Shown: piece by piece, positions 25,450-35,893 of the stretch
How the letters are laid out: every line of letters begins with the position of its first letter
How positions within the stretch are numbered: position 1 is the stretch's first letter
Assembly (NCBI GenBank): GCA_016630955.3
Contig: CM049992.1
Span: forward strand, 496,001 to 560,000
Direction: 5' to 3'
Length of the DNA stretch: 64,000 bases
From: Didymella arachidicola
Lineage: Eukaryota > Ascomycota > Dothideomycetes > Pleosporales > Didymellaceae
Position numbers and translations under genes: made by a program
The notes under the pieces: generated by a model
The model's input: the letters and a program-made list of their open reading frames with translations, nothing else
Databases searched by the model: none
Told to the model about the DNA's origin: nothing

Positions 25450-26865
25450 TCAGCCCAGAGTCAGTACGCCCGATCGGCCGATACTAATCTCGACTCCAGG
25501 TTTCGAAGCCCATACAACGTCTGGGTGAGCTATGTACAGCCAAGGTGGATTCTCCTGCAGTCTCTTCAGACATTTGGCATACGCGACCCTTCTCTGATGA
25601 TCCTCGACCTCATTGCGTGCCTTGTGGATCAATTCCTGGACCTTCTCATCATGGTAGCCCAGCCACCAGGTGTTGCGACTCTCACTAGAGATTTTGTCGT
25701 CAAGGACACGGAAAGTGCTGTTTGGCGTTGAGTCGAAGAGTGCCAGATCGCCAATCTGTTTGCGAATTCCAATGGATCTCGCATACTCGGGACGATTTGT
25801 CTCCACCTGAACTTCAACTGTGAGACCGACTGCGCGTAACGAGGAAGCCACGAAGTGAGCAATCTTCTGCGCGTGCTCAGGCATGTAGGTCGGCGTCCGT
25901 AGCATCAGTGGAGTACTTCTGTCAAGAGTTCCCAATAATTTCCGTGCTCGATCCGGATCAAATAGGATAGTACTGAGATTTGCCTCAGTAGATCCAAGAT
26001 GGAAAGGGCTCACAATCGTCGATGACGGTATGGCGAGACCCTTGTAAACCTCCTCAACTAGAGCTTTGTTATCAATAGCAAGATTGACAGCGAGACGAGC
26101 ATCCTCTGAACGGAAAAGACCGTGTGTACAGTTCAAGTAGAACATAGCCGAAAGAGTGCTCGTCACTCTTCCCCACCGCAACGCAGGACCAAAGTCAATG
26201 AGATTGAGATCTTCTGCTCGTTCAAGGTTGAGAGCAACATCAACTTCTCCATCTTTGACCAACTGCAGTCTCTTCGCACCATCCGGTTCGTGTATTGCAA
26301 CAATCACGTGCGGGTTTTTGTGACGGCCTAGATGCACGCGCTGCAAAGTTGCTCTGCCAATGCCATTGTTGCGCTCGAATTCCGTGACCTTGTAAGGGCC
26401 TGTCCCAAGCACTGGCTTGCCGTTTTCCGCGAACTGAACTGGCCAGAACTCGCAGAGTACATCTAAAACATCGGCGAAGGGCTCTGGATCCGCAATGCGT
26501 ACGGTAAGATCATCTTCAGCTGTGATTTGAGACCGTTTGAAGTAACGGCTATAGCTCCAAGGCATATCGAAGTAGTCGCGAGAGTTTAGGAGGCCTTCAA
26601 TGTATGTGACGATGTCCTGTGCAGTACACAATGATCCATCGTGGAACAACGCGTTCTCCCGAATGGTGAATGTCCAGATCTTCCCGTCCTCGGAATGAGT
26701 CCATGTGGCGAAAAGACCAGGTTTGACGGCGCCTCCAGGCTGCCATCGGAGGAGCGGCTCTAGGACCAAACTTTTGAGTGCCGTTACGCTGTTATCGTCT
26801 GTCACTTGGGTTGGTAGGCGAAAGTCGACATTTTCAAGCGCTATGCGCAGGGTGGTAGGTGTCAT
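25450..26865 (-). CDS. Bacterial-type extracellular solute-binding protein, family 5 (oligopeptide/nickel binding, SBP_bac_5)
   Basis: A single exon of 471 aa with start ATG at 26865. In bacteria family-5 SBPs deliver oligopeptides, nickel or similar ligands to ABC importers. Family features visible are LVLEPLLRWQPGG near the N-terminus, LFATWTHSEDGKIWTFTIRE, NALFHDGSLCTAQDIV, VLGTGPYKVTEF, GEVDVALNLE, FRSEDARLAVNLAIDNKAL and a late WLGYHDEKVQELIHKA. There is no signal peptide or lipobox: the protein begins MTPTTLRIALENVDF, where the mature bacterial protein would start. No ABC permease or ATPase genes are nearby; instead a divergent MFS gene shares the 833-bp promoter region. The intronless structure and bacterial family suggest horizontal transfer. 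The ligand cannot be told from sequence. Confidence 0.85.
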   Translation of the reverse strand: MTPTTLRIALENVDFRLPTQVTDDNSVTALKSLVLEPLLRWQPGGAVKPGLFATWTHSEDGKIWTFTIRENALFHDGSLCTAQDIVTYIEGLLNSRDYFDMPWSYSRYFKRSQITAEDDLTVRIADPEPFADVLDVLCEFWPVQFAENGKPVLGTGPYKVTEFERNNGIGRATLQRVHLGRHKNPHVIVAIHEPDGAKRLQLVKDGEVDVALNLERAEDLNLIDFGPALRWGRVTSTLSAMFYLNCTHGLFRSEDARLAVNLAIDNKALVEEVYKGLAIPSSTIVSPFHLGSTEANLSTILFDPDRARKLLGTLDRSTPLMLRTPTYMPEHAQKIAHFVASSLRAVGLTVEVQVETNRPEYARSIGIRKQIGDLALFDSTPNSTFRVLDDKISSESRNTWWLGYHDEKVQELIHKARNEVEDHQRRVAYAKCLKRLQENPPWLYIAHPDVVWASKPGVEISIGRSGVLTLG

Positions 26866-27698
26866 GCTGCGCCTGAGCTCCTGCAGTTTTTCCTCGTGTA
26901 CCTAGGTACGATCCAGATAGAGATCCAGATAGATACGACAAACGCGTGAGACAGTGATTGTGGTAACCCTTTTGGACAGTCTTTGGTAGGTTGCCAGCTC
27001 GCTGTCACAGTGATTCAGCACGGTTTAGGTTTCTCCACAAGTCTTGTTAAAGTTACAGTATGACTCGAGTGATCTCCGAAAGCGTGACCCAGGATCGTTG
27101 CGTATTTGTCCGACATCGCTCCACGGGGGCGGGGACCACTGTTGTGGCAACGTGTGGTCGCAGTCTCGACTCGGGGTCGTTGTTGGGGTATTGGAGGGAT
27201 TCGGGAAGTCGCGAGTCAGGATGCGCTCATAGCGGGCCCAAAGCACGACATCAAGAGACTGGCAACTGAAGCTTGTCCCCAACCCAGCATGCTTATCTCT
27301 TGTCTTTGAGTGCACTATGGTCAAAGTTGAGTATCTGGGTTCAAGAGGGTGTTACTTTGTATCGCGAGACTCTATCCACTAGATAAACAAAGTGGGGTTG
27401 CTGGTGACAATCAGCAGAGGCACGAGTTTTAGGCAGACAGGATGCCGCAGACCATTTCTATGGTCCCGCTCGATAAGAAAAATAGTACCTAGTGGACTGT
27501 CTTCGGCTCCTTCGAGGATGTGCCGTTGAGCTCCACAGGGTTGAGCTGGATGGAGTGAGACTATTGCATGCACTGTCAGGTCTAAGATAAACGCAATGTA
27601 GAGAAGAAATCACGCTTCTCCGGTACCGTGAAGAACGAAAAGCATTCATAACTTCTGCTTTTGTCATCTGTTTGACCGAGCAGCCTCCACCTACCAAC
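26866..27698. promoter_or_regulatory. Divergent promoter region solute-binding protein / MFS transporter
   Basis: 833 bp between two start codons that point away from each other. Only short ORFs lacking motifs are present. The shared region makes co-regulation of the two genes plausible. I recognise no specific operator. Confidence 0.5.
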
Positions 27699-29334
27699 AT
27701 GGCAGCCAACAAGGACACGACCAAAGTGGCCGCTCACAACACCTCCCCAGACGTTGACTCTAGCAAGAACGTCCCTGCATCAGTTTCGGAAGAGGATCAT
27801 GCTTCATCTGCAACCAATCACACAAACCGGTGGCGCAAAATAGTTGGTTATGTCTGGGACACAGTTGAGGGGGATCCGGAGTACCGACGCTATGTGACGA
27901 GACTAGACCGGATATTCTTTCCAACAGTACTGCTTGGGTACTTCATCAAGTACCTTGACCAGACAAACTACAGCAATGCCTTCGTCAGCGGTATGAAGGA
28001 AGACTTGCACCTCTACGGCAATGAGAGGAACTGGTTGAACACATGGTTCAGCCTTGGTATCATGGTCGGTAGCGTGCCAGCTCAGCTGTCGCAATTGAGT
28101 CTGATACGCTCATCAATTTTAATCCCGATGTGCGAGCTGGGCTGGTCAGCTCTAACTATCGGTATGGCGTTTACGAGCAACATCAAAACTGTAAGTCCAG
28201 CCTGTAGTGTCCCAATTTTGCTTTGCTGACATATCCAGATGTACGCACTCCGCTTCTTCATTGGACTTCTGGAAGCTTGCTCTTTTCCTGGGTACATCGC
28301 GATGCTCGGTAGCTGGTACGGACCGAAGGAGCTCACCAAACGATTGGCAATCCTGCTTCAGGTCGAATCAATGGCAAGCATGTTCAGTGGATACCTTCAA
28401 GGAGGTCTCCATTCGAGCATGAATGGTCGCCATGGTCTGGCAGGATGGCGCTGGCTCTTCGTGATGGACGCGGTTATCAGCCTTCCCATTGCGATCTGGG
28501 GGTTCTTCGGCCTACCAGATCGCCCACACAACACCAAAGCTTTCTACTTCTCGAAAGAGCACGTCAAATACGGCATTGAACGGGTCGAGAAGTTTGGTCA
28601 TGAAGAGCAGACTAAGCTGACTTGGAAGGAAGTGAAGAGAGTTTTTTCAAGTTGGAAACTCTGGGTGTTTGTGTTGCCCTACACGTAAGTCAGCGTCTTT
28701 GGGTTGTTCAGAACGCCATTAACAAGGTCACAGAATGATCGCAGCTTGTCACACCGCTACAAGCTACTTTAACCTGTGGTTGAAAGCCTCCGGATACAGT
28801 GTCGAGAAGACCAACTACCTGCCAACGGGCGGCAATGCTCTGAACATCGTCTTTACCATAACTTGCGGTATCATTGCAGACCGTACTGGGGCGAACTATT
28901 CAATGATAGTCGCGATTCAGCTGCTAATGATGTTCTCCAACATCCTCCTGTCAATCTGGCATATCCCAAAGAGCGCACTCATGTTCGCGTACTACCTCTC
29001 GTACTGCGGCTCTGCCGCGACGCCGATTCTGATCAGTTGGGCGACGCGACTGAATGCTGCAGACGCGAGTGTGCGACAGCTTCTTGTCGCTGTTGCGAAC
29101 GTTGTATCCTACGCCTGGGTCCTTTGGGTGCCATTGGTCTTATTCCCAACTTACGATGCGCCAAAGTACAAGTATGGGTACCAGATCTTGATACTATTTG
29201 GAGGATTAGCGATTATCAGTGTAACTGTGATGTGGTACGCGTTCAGACGTCAAGGCCAGAAGGAAAATCGTCGCGCAGAAGACAGTGAAGATGGTGAAGA
29301 TGTGAGAGGGCAGGTGGAGTCTAGCAAGCTTTAG
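27699..29334 (+). CDS. MFS transporter, anion:cation symporter family (Dal5/Fen2/Liz1-like)
   Basis: Exons 27699-28190, 28239-28684 and 28734-29334, giving 512 aa with 48- and 49-bp introns. The family imports pantothenate, allantoate, vitamins or small peptides by proton symport at the plasma membrane. Features include a soluble N-terminus, DRIFFPTVLLGYFIKYLDQT (first membrane segment with the family D-(x)-N motif), NERNWLNTWFSLGIMVGSVP, RFFIGLLEACSFPGYIAML, GLAGWRWLFVMDAVISLP, and a central loop with GFFGLPDRPHNTKAFYFS typical of this family. Six more segments follow after exon 3 begins (TMIAACHTATSYFNLWLKAS). The tail is acidic and hydrophilic. Substrate is unassigned; the neighbouring peptide/nickel-type binding protein makes a peptide-like or vitamin-like ligand worth testing. 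Confidence 0.9.
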
Positions 29335-29604
29335 CGTGGAGATAGATACCTAGTCTGATACAAGCAATCAATGCCGCCAGAGCTCACCCTGGAGCTCTGA
29401 CGTGATTGTACTCTTGAGGAAGGTGCCATTTGCCACGTGCGCGTGAAAAGAAAAGTGGAAATTCGCCCCACCTTCGCTCTCGCGCAGGAACCTGCAAAAT
29501 GGCGCCTTCACATCTACCACCGTGGCGTTTTAGACTGCTCCGCTGCCAATCTCGATCTCTCTCAACGTCTCGTGATAAGACTCTTCGACCAAGCAACAAT
29601 CAAA

Positions 29605-30043
29605 ATGCCAATCCAAGACCACTTTCAGATCCCAGGATCGCCGCAAGATCTGCCCGTAGCTAAGGAGGACAACGCTGAGGTCTTCGTTGCCTTCATCTCC
29701 AGCACTGATCCGACAACGAAGCAGTCATGGTGTCCCGATGTCCGCGCTGCTCTACCACGCCTTGACAAAACATTCTCAGGTGAAGGTGCACCACAGCTTC
29801 TTTATGTTCATGTTGGGCAGCGACCAGAGTGAGTTGTCGTCGAAAGAGTGTGCACGCCATTTGCTTACCGTATATTCTAGATGGAAGGATCTGGAGAATG
29901 TGTATAGGACAAAGTGGGGGGTCAAGGCTGTTCCGCAGCTGGTGCGGTACCAGCGTGTCGGTGGCGAGGTGCGGGCAACTGGACAGTTGGTGGAAAACGA
30001 AGTCAACGATGATACTAAACTACTTGACTTTGTGACAAGATGA
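29605..30043 (+). CDS. Thioredoxin-fold protein of the Clot/TXNDC17 (DUF953) type
   Basis: Exons 29605-29828 and 29881-30043 with a 52-bp intron, giving 128 aa. Start MPIQDHFQIPGSP. Core features are EVFVAFISSTDPTTKQSWCP followed by DVRAALPRLDKTF near residues 28-56, LLYVHVGQRPEWKD across the splice, and TKWGVKAVPQLVRY with the cis-Pro of thioredoxin folds. Clot proteins usually have WCPDC; here the second cysteine is replaced by Val (CPDV), so a classical dithiol disulfide mechanism is unlikely. A small cytosolic protein whose exact role is unknown. Confidence 0.85.
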
Positions 30044-30506
30044 AAGCGCAGGAGTCAGTCTGCATCGTATAGTGCAGATGTTAAGAGAAAGAATCACGAT
30101 GTTGAATCGAAAGCTTGCAGAGCTTCCACCGAGAATCAAGCATCATACACGATTCCTGGCGTGCCATAAAAGCCAGGTAGCCCTTTCAATACACTGCTCT
30201 GAATCAAGTTGTGATTGTGATTAAGATGGAGATTTGGTGTTGTCCCTGAGCTCCAAGCCTAGGGGTCCCAAAATCCGGCATACCGTATTAGGATAGCGCG
30301 ACCTGCCTTCAGCTGACAGGCCGAGGCGGAGTGGACTGTCACCTAGCAGCACGTTCATGAGCGGAGGGGCTCATGAGGATAGAGCAAGAAACAGAAATGC
30401 GTGCATCCAGGCCGTGAAATTTGTAACAGAGTACGCGCAGCTATGCGGGAGGGAGAAGTTATAGCACCGAAACACGCTCAAAGCATTCGCAGAGTCCGCA
30501 GATCAC
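30044..30506. other. Intergenic region between convergent genes, nothing recognised
   Basis: About 460 bp holding the 3' ends of the Clot-like gene and the GH18-UBA gene. No repeats or RNA genes are recognised. Confidence 0.5.
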
Positions 30507-31791
30507 CTACTGTGGGTAGTGCTCGAACAGGAACCCAGCAGCCATCTCTACATTTCCATCTGTTGCATTCAGCGCTGCAAGCGCCTCTTGCCTTGCGAAG
30601 CCCAGCACAACCAGTTTCTGCACCTCTTCCTCTGGCCAAGTGGCTCTTGCTTCCGGTAATCTTGTCACCATCTGCCTGATTTGCTCCGCAGTGATGCTCA
30701 ATGGCGGTCTGCTCGTTTGTGGATGTTGCGGCTCCTCAGTCCTCAATATCCTGCCTAGCGCCGATACCCAACCAGCCTGCACCGTCTCATTGTTTAGCTC
30801 AAGCTCCGAGACGTGCACGAGGTCGTCCTCATGCTCGCCGCAGTTGAAGTACTCCCAGCCCATGACGCCGCCAAACCCAGTGCCGATGCTCTTGTACTTC
30901 TCTCTCAAAAGCGCGCAGACATCGCGCAATTTCTTGACTGGCACGTGTCCAGCACCATTCCCTGGATTTGTAACAACGCCCAGAACGACCTTCTCAGGCT
31001 TCCAACCAGCAGCGATGATGGCATCGTACCATGCTGTTGTTCCCGCATCGCCCCACCCGCAGTAGAATTGTGTGTTATACCATGCTATCTCCCTCCCATA
31101 TACGCTGCACTCAAGTTCCGGATACGAGAAGCCACTCAAGTGTGGCAGGGTTGGGTGAAGGGGGTTTGGACTTGGCCCGCTGGCCAGCATGGGCCGCGGT
31201 GGTCGTAAGTGCGGTGGGATATTTGGGTCCGGTATGAGGGCTGTGGCAACAGGCGCCATGGTGATGAGGAAGTTGGGTCCGAAGTCTGCGCGGAGACGGG
31301 CAATGAGGCGGGTCGCTGTCGCGAGCGGGATCTGCTCTTCGATGTCGAGATCGAGGCCGTCGAGCTTGTAGATAGTGATTATGGCATGGAGAGGAATGTA
31401 GTGAGCTTCGAACTAGCCTTTGTCAATTGTGGAGGCAAGACAGCACCACGATACGCACGCTCTCATCATCCCCACCCAGACGCTCGAACGTTCCCTTCGC
31501 TGCGCCGCCCAGCATACCCAGCACCTTCACGCCACTACCCTGCAGCCAACTCACTTCGCCCCATAGCTGATCGAACCGCTTATCGTCGGGGCGGTGGTCG
31601 TTGAGCGTTATGTTGCCTGGTCCATCGTTGAGGTGTATCGCCGCAACGATCACATGCGTGACGCCGGTGTTGTTGGTCAGTAACGGCAGCAGCGAATTGC
31701 AGTTGCCGTGCGGGTCATGGATTGTCTGATGGTAGACGATCAGTCGGGGACCTGTGGTTGGCGGAAGCAGCTTTGGAGAAGATGAAGTCAT
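30507..31791 (-). CDS. Intracellular glycoside hydrolase family 18 protein with C-terminal UBA-like domain
   Basis: Exons 31791-31459 and 31412-30507, giving 412 aa. The 46-bp intron begins GTGCGT and ends CTAG. GH18 includes chitinases and chitin-binding non-enzymes. The spliced protein shows the barrel strands LIVYHQTIHDPHG and THVIVAAIHLND, KVLGMLGGAAKGTF, and the catalytic signature LDGLDLDIEEQ near residues 128-138, with the catalytic Glu present. FGGVMGWEYFNC is the late barrel motif. A final segment of about 40 residues (EEEVQKLVVLGFARQEALAA, then LNATDGNVEMAAGFLFEHY) looks like a UBA domain. There is no signal peptide, so a cytosolic enzyme acting on internal glycans is likely. The GH18-UBA pairing is unusual. 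Confidence 0.85.
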
Positions 31792-32252
31792 GGCTTGACC
31801 GCATCGGACGGTGTGAGATGGAGCACTCCAACGACGGCGTTGTATCACTGGAGGCCCGTCCCGCCGCCCCTCAGAATAGGGCTGAAAGCGGACCCCCTAC
31901 GTCATGCACGTCCATCAACACCAAAGGAGTCTCACGATACGTTTCTCGATATGGATTTTCAAAGTTCAAGGGGTACCACTGTACAATTACACCACGCTGC
32001 TGGGAATCTTCAATGTAGTTTATTCGTGTAGTTTATTCGTGTAATTTATTCGTGACCCGCAACTTTCCGATGCAATCTAATGAAATGCGATTGCCCCAAA
32101 CGCCCACTGTCCTCTGCAGCATTAACCTTCGTAAACAAAACACGTCGTATCTACACATTGGTGCGCAGAGCTTTCTGCTCTTGATTGGCACCAGACATGG
32201 TTCTCATCAATATCCGTAAAAGTCGTAACATCTTCCAAAAACGCAAGTCAGC
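31792..32252. other. Intergenic region with a 13-bp triplication
   Basis: 460 bp between the GH18-UBA start and the CDK1 stop. It includes three tandem copies of GTARTTTATTCGT at 32015-32053. No gene is seen. Confidence 0.6.
32015..32053 (+). repeat. Tandem repeat, 3 x 13 bp
   Basis: The first two copies are GTAGTTTATTCGT and the third GTAATTTATTCGT, head to tail, in the 5' flank of the GH18-UBA gene. Confidence 0.95.
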
Positions 32253-33378
32253 CTAGTGGTAGCCGTTGCTGTAGCCGATGTTTGCTCCGGTGAAGTACGG
32301 GTGAAGAACACACTGCTTCGCTGAAATACGACCGGCGGGGTCGTAGACAAGAAGCGCGTCAAGAAGATCCAGGCCAATGTCGTCGAGGTTGGTGACAATA
32401 TTTGCGACATCTGTGCGGTTCCACTTGGGGAACGAGGGCTTAAAGTCGGGGAACGATGTGACGCCGGGCCAGTCTTGCTCGCTGGGTGTACCGAGGATGC
32501 TACAAGCTGTCAGAGTATGTCTGCATTGTTGATGACTGGCACGTACCGGAAGATCTTGAAGATCTCGTCGATCTCAGAGTCACCAGGAAACAAAGGCTTG
32601 CGTGTGCACATCTCTGCGAAGATGCAGCCAACAGACCACATGTCAACGCCAGTCGAGTACTGTCGCCCGCCCAGCAAAATTTCAGGTGCGCGATACCACA
32701 GTGTCACAACCTGTCAATACGTCAGCCGAAGATCTTCTCAGATTTCGTACCATCCTCACCTCGTGGGTGTATGTCCTCAGCGGCACACCGAAAGCGCGGG
32801 CAAGACCGAAATCAGCAAGCTTGAGGTTGCAATCCTTATCAATCAACAGGTTCTGAGGCTTCAGATCGCGGTGCAGAACGCGGTGAGCGTGGCAGTAGCG
32901 CACACCCTGGCAAAGCTGCATCATGAACTTCTTGACCATGTTCGAGTCCATGCTCAACTTCTGGCCTGCCAACCCAGAGCCTTCTGGCAGTGCCTTTCCT
33001 CGTCCACCTTCACTGACTGGCAGTGCCTCCATGTACTTCTTCAGATCCAGGTCGAGGAATTCGAAGACGAGGTAGAGCTTGTGGCCGTCGGCGTGTACGA
33101 TGTTGAGCAGGCGGACGATGTTGGGGTCGCTCATCTCCTTGAGCAGCGAGATTTCACGGATGGCTGTCGATGGAACGCCCTCATCTTCTGCTTCGAGACG
33201 GATCTTCTTGAGCGCGACGATGCGCTGGTCCTTTGTTGTGAGGTCGCGGGCTTTGTAGACAACTCCGTAGGTTCCTGGATGCTGTTAACCCCAAATTCGA
33301 GGCCCGCTCAAGCACTACCACTACTTGGAGACATCTCTTACCCTCTCCCACCTTCTCCAGCTTCTGGTAGTTCTCCAT
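32253..33378 (-). CDS. cdk1: Cyclin-dependent kinase 1 (Cdc28/Cdc2/NimX)
   Basis: Exons 33378-33342, 33274-32760, 32710-32547 and 32499-32253, giving 320 aa. It is the master cell-cycle Ser/Thr kinase. It shows MENYQKLEKVGEGTYGVVYK with the Gly loop and inhibitory Thr-Tyr, the exact PSTAIRE cyclin helix near residues 45-51, the fungal insert MEALPVSEGGRGKALPEG, HRDLKPQNLLID, DFGLARAFGVPLRTYTHEVV with the activating Thr, and WYRAPEILLGGRQYSTGVDM. Introns are 67, 49 and 47 bp with canonical GT-AG ends. All catalytic residues are visible. Divergent from the AlkB gene across 428 bp. Confidence 0.97.
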
Positions 33379-33806
33379 AGCGACGGTAACGCGCAGAGGC
33401 TTTCAGACGGTAGGCGGTCCTGTTTGTGTTGCGGTAAAGGTTCGAGCGTCGATACTTGTACTTCGAAGGCGGTCAACGGAGCAGATTTGCGTCGAATTTC
33501 GGGTGAGAGCGGGCGTACCTGCAGGTTAGTGAGTCGCAGACGTTGTGTGTGGAAGCCAACAAGGTGGGGAGATCAGATGTTATGCATGGGAAAGAAAGGG
33601 TGTAAACAGACTAGACCTAGTGAGGGAAGGCGGCACAAGTCCCGAACGCGCCCACAATCAAACAATCAAACCCTGACACTTTCGCGTCACTTGTATGACA
33701 TCTTGCATCACGAAAGCGCGACAACTTAAACAAGTGCACTTCCAATAGAACGAGGAGCTAGAGTGCGCAGTATACTGACTGGCCATAGTCAGCTTACCTG
33801 CAAGAT
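33379..33806. promoter_or_regulatory. Divergent promoter region cdk1 / alkB1
   Basis: 428 bp between opposed start codons. No gene or distinctive repeat is visible. Confidence 0.5.
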
Positions 33807-35080
33807 ATGGAGCACCTGGACCCTCACCAACGACCACCCAACAGCATCAAAGATGTTTACAAGAAGTACCAGAAGACGAAACCGAAGGACCTAGACCAGG
33901 ATCTGGATATTGTAGACCTTCCAAAGAGCCTGAATACGTCAGCCAAGGATAAAGTCCGCATAGTCAAAGAGTGGAATGGCCATGACTTGACCGCTGCTTT
34001 TCGGGCATTTAGCGGTCAAGATGGGCAAACATACGCCGACCTACCATCGAGCATACCGGTGTTTGAACATGCAGATATGCCAGGTAGGATACTGTTTTCT
34101 TACATTCGCTCGTGTCATCTTACAAGTGATGCATGCGTTATATAACAAAGCTGCTACTTTAGATCCTCAATTCCTCTTTCATTGTCAATCAACAATAGTC
34201 TTGCACTTGCAGAGCTCCCCACATCTCACTCACTTCTCATAATTTTCCATATCAACCCTCATGCGCTCCATGCTCTACTCCTCGGTCCTGACGGTAAGCA
34301 GGCCTTCACGTCGTTCCCAATCTCCTTCCTTCTGCGATCCAAACCCTTCTACTCTCCCGTCTTCTGCACCGCGACCTTTCCAATCCAGCGCATCTCACAA
34401 ACATTCACACACACTACAACCTCTCCTACACAGGCACATCTTCGTCGTTCTTCACGCATGCACCCGCCTCCACCAACACAATTGCCACCCCTCTCGACCC
34501 CTCGGTCCACAAGCCTCTAGGAGTCGCACAACTCCTCAACAAAAAGATGCGCTGGACCACTCTCGGTGGCCAGTACGATTGGACTGCAAAGCAATATCCA
34601 CCTTCGCCGCCACCACCTTTCCCGTCAGACATCAAGAACCTCCTTGAGTCAATATGGACATCGACAAAAGCCGAGGCCGCGATCGTCAACCTGTACAGTC
34701 CAGGCGATACACTATCAGTCCACCGAGATGTAGCGGAGATGAGTGGCACGGGATTGGTGAGTGTGAGTCTGGGGTGTGATGCTGTATTTGTTATTGGCAC
34801 ATCGTCTGCATCCGTCAATGGGAAAGCGGGACAGGAGAGAGAGGAAAGATCTGAAGAAAGCATTGTTACGCTACGACTAAGGAGCGGCAGTGCGGTCTAC
34901 ATGTCTGGCGCGAGTCGCTTTGCGTGGCATGGTATACCGCAAATTGTCAAGGGCACGTGTCCGGAGTATTTGGCCAACTGGCCTGCAGGGGATGGGGATG
35001 AAGAAGGAAAGTATGAGGAGTGGAGAGGTTGGATGGCAGGGAAAAGGGTGAACCTGAATGTACGGCAGATGTGGGATTGA
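33807..35080 (+). CDS. AlkB homologue 1, 2-oxoglutarate/Fe(II) dioxygenase
   Basis: Exons 33807-34083 and 34302-35080, giving 351 aa. The 218-bp intron (CAG|GTAGGA..GCAG) joins EHADMPG to LHVVPNLLPSAIQTLLLSRL, restoring the family N-terminus. AlkB-1 enzymes demethylate nucleic acids (tRNA, DNA). Fe ligands are visible in VHRDVAEM (HxD, near 232) and FAWHG (second His, near 300); the 2-oxoglutarate arginines are in RVNLNVRQMW at the C-terminus. The central RWTTLGGQYDWTAKQY is the nucleotide-recognition stretch of the family. An Asn/Glu/Ser-rich loop between strands (near 262-282) is longer than usual. The intron is large for this window; no extra exon in it is needed. Confidence 0.9.
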
Positions 35081-35893
35081 GCTGACGCTTCCAGAAGATT
35101 GGAAGGTAGTCAATGTGTGTCTTCACCGTTTGAGCGCAGATAGATTCGCTGTTGGCTGCAATGAATCTGCTGTTGTAACAAACAGTTCATCTGCGCAAGA
35201 GACAGTAATCTTACATTTGCTGCTGCGTAGTGACCCGGTGACGTCATCACGTACACATGGATAGATCGAGATGAGCGTCAATTCATCCATATTCGCAGGG
35301 CAAAGATCAGAATGAGGTTGCGACCTTGCAGCCCTCTCGCTATCAGCGCTGCGATGAAACACGCATGTAACGTCTCTTACCTTTCTTTCTCCTCCCTAAA
35401 ACGGCAGGTTGAATAAGGTTGTCGTGCATTGCGGCACTAAAAGGCTTGTCTCAAAGTTGTATTGCTGCGGGAATAACTGTGTGCCTAAGCGCTCAATCAA
35501 CATCAATCGGTGCGTGTCGCACAGTCTGCCTACTTTTGTATAGCAGCTATTCTAAAGTCTTTAGTGTAGTCGCGCGTGGCCGCATTTTTGCGCCTGAATA
35601 TCTGCGACGGTGGGAAAATCCGAAGTAGTCAGCGTCTGTTTAAGCAACGTCTCGAAGCGTTGGTTTTCTCTCATAGCAGCAATAAGAATCTTGCTGTCGT
35701 ATACAGCTCTTTGTGCGACGCAAGATTAAGTCAGTATTCACCGGATCACGGACATAGTAGTGAGATGAGAGCATGGAGGTATTCAGCAAGTGCAATTTCA
35801 CTTTTGGTCTATGTTGCGATCCTACATCAATGCATGCTTTTTCTGCACGGGAGCCTGACCGGTGCAGATGGCAACCGTTTTTGTTGCAGCAAC
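35081..35893. other. Intergenic region between convergent genes, nothing recognised
   Basis: About 810 bp containing the 3' flanks of alkB1 and sup35. Short ORFs have no motifs. Confidence 0.55.

Noticed and set aside
29379..29399. Short palindrome CAGAGCTC / GAGCTCTG after the MFS gene as a terminator
   Set aside because: Only 8 bp, no U-run, and intrinsic terminators are not used by RNA polymerase II.
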